From an uncultured Caulobacter sp. (GTDB taxonomy: Bacteria; Pseudomonadota; Alphaproteobacteria; Caulobacterales; Caulobacteraceae): 7,244 nt of DNA. The notes beneath the pieces were generated by a model. That model searched no databases. It was not told the origin of the DNA and was given only the letters and a program-made list of their open reading frames with translations. Below, piece by piece: positions 1 through 4,732 of this stretch (its first letter is position 1; each line of letters starts with the position of its first letter). The translations under genes and the position numbers were made by a program. The stretch covers positions 1-7,244 of the forward strand of contig NZ_CALCDX010000092.1 of NCBI RefSeq assembly GCF_937900395.1. The letters run 5' to 3'.

Positions 1-678
1 ACCGGCGCCCAGCGACTGGCGCCAGGCGGCGATGACCGCTTTTAGCGACGCCGGATCGCGCCAGGCCAGGTAGCTGGTCAGACCGACCGTCTGGATCGCC
101 TGTACGACCATGACGGTCACGAAGGCCGAGACGGCGGGATGGGCCGGTTCGAAAGCCAGGCTGGCTTGTCGGAAACAGTTGGCGCTGAGCGCGAAGACCG
201 CGCCCGAGCCCAGTCCCGCCAGCGCCGCCCCCTTGCGCATGACGACCTCGCCGCGCGGCCAGGTCAGGATCGCCAGGCCGACGCTGGCGGTCAGCCCGCC
301 CGCCCAGGTGACCGGCCCGATATGGTCTCCGAAGAACAAGGCGCCCCAGACCAGGGCGAACGGCAGGCCGCTCTGCTGCATGGCCGTGCCGAGGGCGAAG
401 GTCGAGCGGTGCATGGCCGTCAGCAAGGCGGCCGTTGCAGCGATCTGAAGCCCCGCTCCGGCGAAGCAGGCCAGCCAGAAGGTCACGGTCGGATGAGCGG
501 TCGCCCCCGGCGTCAGCAGCCACCCCACCACCGCGAACAGGGTGGCGAACGGCAGGCCGAACAGAAACCGGACCAGGGTCGCGCCCCAGGGACCCGCCCC
601 GCCCATGATCGAGCGCTGCGCGGCGTTGCGCGCGACCTGGAGAGCGGCCGCGCCAATGGTGATGGGAATCCAGATCAT
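1..678 (-). CDS. EamA/DMT-superfamily membrane transporter, 3' part cut off by the window edge
   Basis: The first 226 residues are visible and no stop codon is reached before base 1. The protein is strongly hydrophobic, with a run of predicted membrane helices (roughly residues 1-20, 32-55, 66-90, 94-117, 122-140, 150-168, 182-205). A short basic stretch (PRGEVVMRKG, about 141-150) separates the first EamA repeat from what should be the second. The segment QQSGLPFALVWGALFFGDH (101-119) has the layout of the end of an EamA repeat. Family members export or import small metabolites across the inner membrane; the substrate cannot be told from sequence. The ATG overlaps the TGA of the upstream methyltransferase gene (ATGA), so the two are probably co-transcribed and translationally coupled. 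Full members are about 280-300 residues, so roughly a quarter is missing. Confidence 0.8.
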   Translation of the reverse strand, partial: MIWIPITIGAAALQVARNAAQRSIMGGAGPWGATLVRFLFGLPFATLFAVVGWLLTPGATAHPTVTFWLACFAGAGLQIAATAALLTAMHRSTFALGTAMQQSGLPFALVWGALFFGDHIGPVTWAGGLTASVGLAILTWPRGEVVMRKGAALAGLGSGAVFALSANCFRQASLAFEPAHPAVSAFVTVMVVQAIQTVGLTSYLAWRDPASLKAVIAAWRQSLGAG

Positions 679-1250
679 GCCTTCGCCCCGACGATCAGGC
701 CCGATGCCCACGACAAGCGCGTCACGACCAGATCCGAACGGCTTTCCAGCCGCGCGACCAGATCGTCAACCCGCGCCTGATGCCCATCCGGCCAGTTGGG
801 CTGGGGCTGCATGTCGTCGATCACGTACAGACCTCCCCGCCTCAGCAGCGCCAAGGTCTGGTCCAGCCCCTCGTATTTGCCAGGCCAGGCGTCGGCGAAG
901 ATCAGGTCGAAACTCTCTGCCCCCTGTTCGCGGACATAGTCCAGCCCGTCGGCCAGCACGAAACGCAGGCGGTCGTCCTTCAGGACCTCGCGGGCGATCT
1001 CTTGCACAAGCGGATCGATGTCGACGCTCGTGAGGCTGGCCGAAGCGTCCAGGCCGTCCAGCAGCCAGGCGGTGGCCAGGCCCGTACCGGTTCCCAGCTC
1101 CAGCATCCGCCCACCCGGCTTCGACGCCGCCAGAAGGCGAAGAAGCGCGCCGGTGTTCGCCTCGGAGGGCATGTCGAAGCCCAACGCGGTCGTGCGCGCC
1201 CGGATCAAGGTCCAGGCGGCCGGCGCGGCGTAGTCATTGTCGCCGAACAT
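675..1250 (-). CDS. SAM-dependent O-methyltransferase-like protein
   Basis: A 191-residue class I (Rossmann-fold) SAM-dependent methyltransferase. Motif I is ELGTGTGLAT (51-60), which binds SAM. The acidic end of strand 2 is in VDID (76-79), ADGLDY (100-105) lies where the adenine-contacting acidic residue is expected, and FADAWPGKYEG (118-128) resembles the FxDAxKxxY region of family 3 (catechol/caffeoyl-CoA type) O-methyltransferases. LLRRGGLYVIDDM (135-147) is the strand 5 region, where the DD could contribute to metal binding. The length is slightly short for the family (about 200-220). AAGGAA lies seven bases before the ATG, supporting this start. It overlaps the downstream transporter gene by ATGA and is divergent from the gene at 1380. 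The methyl acceptor is unknown. The fold assignment is strong; the O-methyl specificity is inferred. Confidence 0.85.
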   Translation of the reverse strand: MFGDNDYAAPAAWTLIRARTTALGFDMPSEANTGALLRLLAASKPGGRMLELGTGTGLATAWLLDGLDASASLTSVDIDPLVQEIAREVLKDDRLRFVLADGLDYVREQGAESFDLIFADAWPGKYEGLDQTLALLRRGGLYVIDDMQPQPNWPDGHQARVDDLVARLESRSDLVVTRLSWASGLIVGAKA

Positions 1251-1257
1251 CAGGTCG

Positions 1258-1263
1258 TTCCTT
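1258..1263 (-). promoter_or_regulatory. Ribosome binding site of the methyltransferase gene
   Basis: On the minus strand this reads AAGGAA, followed by seven bases (CGACCTG) and the ATG at 1250. It fixes the start of the methyltransferase. Confidence 0.6.
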
Positions 1264-1267
1264 ACAC

Positions 1268-1286
1268 GCCCCTTATGCCGAGGGGC
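1268..1286. repeat. Dyad GCCCCT-N7-AGGGGC in the divergent promoter region
   Basis: Perfect six-base arms, GCCCCT (1268-1273) and AGGGGC (1281-1286), are separated by seven bases. The dyad lies in the 129-base gap between the methyltransferase (minus) and the small methyltransferase-like gene (plus), 18 bases upstream of the former's start codon. It could be an operator or a 5' UTR hairpin. I could not identify a convincing -35/-10 pair here. A dyad with the same geometry occurs at 6723-6741. Confidence 0.4.
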
Positions 1287-1379
1287 CTGTTTCCGAATGG
1301 AGCCCTTGCGGGCGTTGGACGCAGAACAGGGGGTGCGGGCTCGCCGCGTGGCGGGCCATCAGAAGAAGGCTTACCGACC

Positions 1380-1865
1380 ATGTCGCCCCACCCGCTTCGT
1401 CCCCTGAAGCAAGCCGCCCAGTTCCTGCTGGGCGTGCCCACCGAGGGGATCAATCCCGCCCTCGACCGCATGCTGGGGCTGGCCCAAGCCACGCCGCTTT
1501 GCTTCGTGGCCGTGGCGGGCCCCGGCGCGGGCGACGCGATGTGCCAGCTATGGCGGCGCGGCTACCAGCGCGTCGAGGCCGCGCGCCGAGCCACCTGCGG
1601 GGCCGCGGACGAGCGTAGCGACGTTCTGCTGGTGATTGACTGTCCCACCGCTCACGACGCGCGCGCGGTCATCGCCGCGACCTACACGATGCTGCGGCCC
1701 GGCGGGACGCTGGTCGTGGACGCGAGCGCGCTGCTCGACGAGGCGCCCCGCAGGGCGCTCGCCGAAGGCTTGCGGGAACTGGGATTGGACGTTCAGCCCC
1801 AGGCGCACCTGGGGGCTGAAATCCTAGCGACGCGGCCGTTCAGCCGAGCGCGCGTCGCAGCTTGA
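1380..1865 (+). CDS. Small protein resembling a reduced SAM-methyltransferase fold
   Basis: A 161-residue protein that I do not recognise as a named family. Its middle reads like a degenerate class I methyltransferase. FVAVAGPGAGDAM (42-54) sits where motif I would be, and RVEAAR (64-69) has an acidic residue where strand 2 would end. DVLLVIDC (81-88) resembles motif II/strand 4, and MLRPGGTLVVD (104-114) is very like the LKPGGxLVxxD strand 5 motif. The usual cap and acceptor-binding segments seem absent, and a typical enzyme would be 200 or more residues. It may be a degenerate or partner protein rather than an active enzyme. The start at 1380 is chosen because AAGAAGG (1363-1369) lies ten bases upstream; the open frame extends further 5' but has no comparable site. 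It is divergent from a bona fide methyltransferase and convergent with leuA. Confidence 0.65.
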   Translation: MSPHPLRPLKQAAQFLLGVPTEGINPALDRMLGLAQATPLCFVAVAGPGAGDAMCQLWRRGYQRVEAARRATCGAADERSDVLLVIDCPTAHDARAVIAATYTMLRPGGTLVVDASALLDEAPRRALAEGLRELGLDVQPQAHLGAEILATRPFSRARVAA

Positions 1866-1870
1866 TCCTG

Positions 1871-1918
1871 GAGCGCGATGGCCGCCAAAACCGGCGACCA
1901 CTTTTGGCTATCGCGCTC
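1871..1918. repeat. Intergenic palindromic repeat element between convergent genes
   Basis: Outer arms GAGCGCGAT (1871-1879) and ATCGCGCTC (1910-1918) are perfectly complementary over nine bases. The stem continues with GCCAAAA (1884-1890) against TTTTGGC (1902-1908), leaving a small bulge at 1880-1883 that includes a duplicated GCC. The loop is CCGGCGACCAC. The AAAACCGG...CCACTTTT core resembles palindromes scattered between genes in many Alphaproteobacteria (from memory, not a search). The element occupies almost all of the 52 bases between the stop at 1865 and the leuA stop, and its last base is the G of the leuA TAG. As RNA it would be a strong hairpin from either strand, so it may protect 3' ends or help termination. 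It lacks a U-tract on either side. Confidence 0.75.
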
Positions 1919-3492
1919 TAGAACCCGCTGGCGATCGCCGCTTCGGGCCGGCTCTTCTCCTTGCGGGCGAAGAGGTTGTTGAGCGCGTTGACATAGGCCT
2001 TGGCCGAGGCGGTCAGGGTGTCGGTGTCGGCGGCCGCGCCGGTGGCGATGCGACCGTCCTCCTCCAGACGCACCGAGACCTGGGCCTGGGCGTCCGTGCC
2101 CTCGGTCACCGCGTGCACCTGGAAGAGGCGCAGGGCGGCGCTGTGCGGCACGATCTTGTGGATGGCGTTGAACACCGCGTCGACCGGACCGTCGCCGGTC
2201 GCTTCCGCCGTGCTCGAGACGCCGTCGACGTCCAGGGTCAGCTCGGCCGACTGGCCGTCGGTGCCGGCGACCACGCGCAGGCGCGAGACGCGGATCTTCT
2301 CCGAGCCGCGCGCCAGGGCGTCGTCGACCAGGGCGATGATGTCGTCGTCGTAGACGTGCTTCTTGCGGTCGGCCAAGTCCTTGAAGCGGCCGAAGGCTTC
2401 CTTCAGCGCGTTCTCGCCCAGCTCGTAGCCCAGATCCTTCAGCTTGGCGCGGAAGGCGTGGCTGCCCGAGTGCTTGCCCATGACCAGGCTCGACGGGGCC
2501 TGGCCCACCGACTCCGGCGTCATGATCTCATAGGTCTCGCGGTTCTTGAGCATGCCGTCCTGGTGGATGCCGCTCTCGTGCGCGAAGGCGTTCTTGCCGA
2601 CGATGGCCTTGTTGTACTGCACCGGGAAGCCGGTGATGGCCGAGACGTAGCGGCTGGCGCGGGTGATGTGGGTGGTGTCAATGCCGGTGCGGAACGGCAG
2701 GCGGTCGCCACGCACCTTCAGCGCCATGACGATCTCTTCCAGCGCGGCGTTGCCGGCGCGCTCGCCCAGGCCGTTGATGGCGCATTCGACCTGGCGGGCC
2801 CCGCCCTGCACGCCGGCCAGGCTGTTGGCCACGGCCAGGCCCAGGTCGTTGTGGCAGTGCGTCGAGAAGATCACCCGATCGGCGCCCTCGACATTATTGA
2901 CCATCCAGTTGAACAGGTCGGCGTATTCCGACGGATAGGTGTAGCCGACGGTGTCGGGCAGGTTGATCGTCGTGGCGCCGGCCTTGATGGCGGTCTCGAC
3001 CGCGCGGCGCAGGAACTGGCGGTCGCTGCGGGTGGCGTCCTCGGCCGACCACTCGACGTCGTCGCGCAGGTTGCGGGCGTGGCTGACCGAGCGGGCGATC
3101 ACGTCGATGACCTGGTCCGGCTCCATCTGCAGCTTGTGCTTCATGTGCAGGTCGGAGGTGGCGATCACCACGTGAATCCGGCCGCGCTGGGTGGGCTTCA
3201 GGGCCTCGGCGCAGCGATCAATGTCGACCTGGTGGGCGCGGCACAGGCCGGCGATGGTCGAGTTCTTGACGATCTTGGCCACTTCGCGGACGGCCTCGAA
3301 GTCGCCGTTCGAGGCGATCGGGAAGCCGGCCTCGATGATGTCGACCCCCATCTCCTCGAGGATCTTGGCCAGTTCCAGCTTCTCTTCCAGCGACATCGAG
3401 GCGCCGGGCGACTGCTCGCCGTCGCGCATGGTGGTGTCGAAAATGACGACGTTGTCGCGCTTGTCGGAAGCGACGGTAGATACGGAGGTCAT
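1918..3492 (-). CDS. leuA: 2-isopropylmalate synthase
   Basis: Catalyses condensation of acetyl-CoA with 2-oxoisovalerate to 2-isopropylmalate, the first committed step of leucine synthesis (EC 2.3.3.13), in the cytosol. The 524 residues match the usual bacterial type I LeuA length. The TIM-barrel domain opens with FDTTMRDGEQSPG (18-30), holding the catalytic Arg23 and metal ligand Asp24. NLRDDVEWSAEDATRSD (141-157) follows. Metal ligands His212 and His214 are in STHCHNDLGLA (210-220), and GLGERAGN (241-248) completes the site. HESGIHQDG (305-313) belongs to the linker subdomains. The C-terminal leucine-sensing domain (about 395-510) contains GDGPVDAVFNAI (433-444), so feedback inhibition by leucine is expected. 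The ATG has no strong ribosome binding site directly before it. It is preceded by a candidate leucine leader peptide and alternative stems, and is probably transcribed alone. Confidence 0.97.
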   Translation of the reverse strand: MTSVSTVASDKRDNVVIFDTTMRDGEQSPGASMSLEEKLELAKILEEMGVDIIEAGFPIASNGDFEAVREVAKIVKNSTIAGLCRAHQVDIDRCAEALKPTQRGRIHVVIATSDLHMKHKLQMEPDQVIDVIARSVSHARNLRDDVEWSAEDATRSDRQFLRRAVETAIKAGATTINLPDTVGYTYPSEYADLFNWMVNNVEGADRVIFSTHCHNDLGLAVANSLAGVQGGARQVECAINGLGERAGNAALEEIVMALKVRGDRLPFRTGIDTTHITRASRYVSAITGFPVQYNKAIVGKNAFAHESGIHQDGMLKNRETYEIMTPESVGQAPSSLVMGKHSGSHAFRAKLKDLGYELGENALKEAFGRFKDLADRKKHVYDDDIIALVDDALARGSEKIRVSRLRVVAGTDGQSAELTLDVDGVSSTAEATGDGPVDAVFNAIHKIVPHSAALRLFQVHAVTEGTDAQAQVSVRLEEDGRIATGAAADTDTLTASAKAYVNALNNLFARKEKSRPEAAIASGF

Positions 3493-3501
3493 GGAAGTAC
3501 T

Positions 3502-3594
3502 CGTCGAAAGGGGTGTGTGGCGTGCGGGCTGCGGGTCAGAAATCCCCTGTGCGCCCGGCCACGACGATGCGCGGCCCCTAGAGCGCCCAGGGGC
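3502..3594 (-). promoter_or_regulatory. Candidate leucine attenuator: alternative stems between leader peptide and leuA
   Basis: Four blocks on the leuA strand can pair in exclusive ways. GCCCCT (3594-3589, inside the leader frame) pairs with AGGGGC (3579-3574, starting in its stop codon). Alternatively CCCCTG-G-GCGC (3593-3583) pairs with GCGC-A-CAGGGG (3554-3544). The same AGGGG (3548-3544) can pair instead with CCCCT (3513-3509), which is followed by TT. CGTCG near 3565 can pair with CGACG (3506-3502), just upstream of leuA. Ribosome position on the leader would decide which stems form. A clear terminator with a long U-tract is missing, so control could act through a weak terminator, Rho or access to the leuA start. 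Pairings are seen by eye and not folded computationally. Confidence 0.5.
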
Positions 3595-3634
3595 TGATAA
3601 GCCGAAGCGAAAGCAGGTCGCGCGCGACAGTCAT
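3578..3634 (-). CDS. Candidate leucine leader peptide upstream of leuA
   Basis: An 18-codon frame reading MTVARDLLSLRLISPWAL then TAG, ending 85 bases before the leuA ATG on the same strand. Leucine takes positions 7, 8, 10, 12 and 18, with codons CTG, CTT, CTT, CTT and CTC. CTT is a minor leucine codon in such GC-rich genomes; I count one in the whole of the 400-codon aatA nearby. A modest AGAAAG lies six bases before the ATG. Its stop codon lies inside a region that can form alternative stems. This is the hallmark arrangement of translation-coupled attenuation: when charged leucyl-tRNA is scarce, the ribosome stalls on the leucine codons and changes the downstream RNA fold. The peptide itself probably has no function. 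The assignment is inference from composition and position. Confidence 0.6.
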   Translation of the reverse strand: MTVARDLLSLRLISPWAL

Positions 3635-3675
3635 GAGCGACTTTCTACACAGGCGCCTCGAATCGAGCAAGCAAT

Positions 3676-3692
3676 TTGCGCCCGGCGCGCAA
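3676..3692. repeat. Dyad TTGCGC-N5-GCGCAA upstream of leuA
   Basis: Perfect six-base arms TTGCGC (3676-3681) and GCGCAA (3687-3692) with a five-base spacer, about 40 bases upstream of the candidate leader peptide. It could be an operator or an RNA hairpin near the leuA transcript start. No trans-acting factor can be assigned. Confidence 0.35.
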
Positions 3693-3707
3693 TCCGTCGC
3701 ACGCGGA

Positions 3708-3720
3708 GCAATATTATTGC
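3708..3720. repeat. AT-rich dyad GCAATA-T-TATTGC upstream of leuA
   Basis: A perfect 13-base palindrome in an otherwise GC-rich region. On the leuA strand it contains TAATAT, a possible -10-like hexamer, though no good -35 stands 16-18 bases upstream. It is a candidate for the leuA core promoter or an operator. Confidence 0.35.
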
Positions 3721-3742
3721 CACAGAACACCCCAACAGAAAG

Positions 3743-3837
3743 AAAAACCCCCACTCACGCGCAGTTAAGGTCAAAGCCGCTCATCAGATCACCTTCGCGG
3801 GCACGGTTGTTGCCAAACCCCAGCGACGCGAGTGGAG
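3743..3837 (-). terminator. Possible terminator of the VTT-domain gene, long loop
   Basis: On the minus strand CTCCACTC (3837-3830) followed by GCG can pair with CGC...GAGTGGGG (3760-3749), followed by TTTTTCTTT (3747-3739). The arms are good and the T-run is convincing, but the loop is more than 60 bases and holds a nine-codon reading frame. It starts only a few bases past the stop of the gene at 3844. Confidence 0.3.
3755..3784 (-). CDS. Nine-codon reading frame with a good ribosome binding site, doubtful
   Basis: Encodes MSGFDLNCA followed by TGA, preceded by AAGGTGAT about four bases before the ATG. It lies 59 bases downstream of the VTT-domain gene and about 120 bases upstream of the candidate leucine leader, on the same strand. 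A T-rich stretch follows shortly after its stop. It might be a second leader peptide or a chance frame in a 3' UTR; it has only one leucine codon. I cannot assign a function. Confidence 0.2.
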   Translation of the reverse strand: MSGFDLNCA

Positions 3838-3843
3838 ATACCT

Positions 3844-4584
3844 TTACTCGGAAGCGGTTTCTTCCGCCGCTTCGCGCTTCTTCAGCCAATTGCGGCTGAC
3901 TAGGCCCATGCCCAGCCAGATGACGATCGCCAGCACGATCATCAGGATGTGCTGCTTGCCGCCGCCCTTCATCGCCTGGACGATCGAATTGCCGGCGAAG
4001 GCGGTCAGGGCGATCTTGGGCACGATGCCGATGGCGGTGCCGCTCGCGAAGTCGCGCAGCCGCATCGGCGTCACGCCGGCGGCCATGTTGACCACGATGA
4101 ACGGCGCCGAGGGCACCAGGCGCACGATCAGGCTGGCCATGAAGCCGTTCTTGCCGATCATCCGCATGAACTTGTTGACGCTCTCGGTCGCGAACTCGCG
4201 CAGGATCTTCGCGCCGTAGATGCGGCCCAGCCAGAAGCCAACCAGCGACGAGATCAGGGTCCCGATCCAGCTGTAGGCGAAGCCCGTCCAGGGTCCGAAC
4301 GCGACCACCGCCGCGGCGATCAGCACGAACTGCGGCACGCCCAGGAAGGCCATGACCGCGAAGGCCGCCACCGCCATCGGCAAGGCCCAGGGCCCGGTGG
4401 CCGCGCCCAGCCAATGCTCGACCGCCGCCTCGCCGTTGACGCCCAGCAGCTGCGCGCCGAACAGGAAGACGACTCCGACCCCGCCAAACAGCACGAACGA
4501 GACCGCCACCATGCGCCAGGCGCGGGCGTCCATATTGGTCACGAAGTCGATGAAACGGCGGATCACGCGCCCTGCCTCGCCCAT
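3844..4584 (-). CDS. TVP38/TMEM64 family (VTT/SNARE-associated domain) inner-membrane protein
   Basis: A 246-residue multi-pass membrane protein. Helices are likely around 24-48, 66-100, 102-121, 148-170, 183-204 and 212-230, with a charged tail (NWLKKREAAEETASE). The VTT domain spans about 76-195. It shows GxxxGxxxSxxxGFWLGRxYG-type spacing (101-125), and RLVPSAPFIVVNMAAG (155-170) followed by MRLRDF (174-179), the family's signature. Members are related to DedA proteins and are linked to lipid or envelope homeostasis; the bacterial role is poorly defined. The ATG at 4584 is chosen although its only purine-rich site is almost adjacent. A GTG at 4566, with GAGGCAGGG upstream, is a real alternative that would drop six residues. 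The longer open frame to 5034 is rejected because it runs antisense into aatA. It is divergent from aatA. Confidence 0.85.
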   Translation of the reverse strand: MGEAGRVIRRFIDFVTNMDARAWRMVAVSFVLFGGVGVVFLFGAQLLGVNGEAAVEHWLGAATGPWALPMAVAAFAVMAFLGVPQFVLIAAAVVAFGPWTGFAYSWIGTLISSLVGFWLGRIYGAKILREFATESVNKFMRMIGKNGFMASLIVRLVPSAPFIVVNMAAGVTPMRLRDFASGTAIGIVPKIALTAFAGNSIVQAMKGGGKQHILMIVLAIVIWLGMGLVSRNWLKKREAAEETASE

Positions 4585-4635
4585 GCCTCGCGCTGGGTCA
4601 AGCGTGAGCGGTGGACGACGTCGTGAAACCACCCT

Positions 4636-4664
4636 CTCCCGCGTTGCGCCGCAGCGAACGGGAG
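4636..4664. repeat. Hairpin in the divergent VTT gene/aatA intergenic region
   Basis: CTCCCG (4636-4641) plus CGTTGC (4642-4647) pairs with GCAGCG (4651-4656) plus CGGGAG (4659-4664). The loop is GCC, with one G-T wobble and a two-base AA bulge. It lies about 70 bases upstream of aatA. It may be a dispersed intergenic palindrome or a 5' UTR structure; there is no T-run. Confidence 0.5.
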
Positions 4665-4690
4665 CGTAAAGACCGCCGCAATCCTGAAAC

Positions 4691-4707
4691 GGTCCTCCAG
4701 TCGGACC
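4691..4707. repeat. Dyad GGTCC-N7-GGACC before aatA
   Basis: Perfect five-base arms GGTCC (4691-4695) and GGACC (4703-4707), 25 bases upstream of the aatA start. It could be an operator or a leader hairpin. The following AGGGGAG (about 4717-4723) is the likely ribosome binding site of aatA. Confidence 0.35.
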
Positions 4708-4732
4708 AAGCAAGACAGGGGAGTCCTGCAAG

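Noticed and set aside
139..1033. Plus-strand open frames across the transporter and methyltransferase genes
   Set aside because: They are rich in R, P, A, G and Q and lack any motif. The minus strand encodes clear membrane helices and SAM-binding motifs here.
2113..3597. Long plus-strand open frame (494 codons) antisense to leuA
   Set aside because: It is a mirror frame of a GC-rich gene. The translation is a low-complexity mix of V, A, G, R, D and H with no recognisable domain, while the opposite strand encodes complete LeuA.
3737..3760. G-run/T-run stretch on the minus strand considered as a G-quadruplex
   Set aside because: Only two G-runs of four or more are present, too few for a quadruplex. 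It is better read as the tail of a possible terminator.
3633..3899. Plus-strand open frame of 88 codons starting MSDFLHRR
   Set aside because: It is antisense to the candidate leuA leader region and to the 3' end of the VTT gene, has no recognisable domain, and shows no good ribosome binding site.
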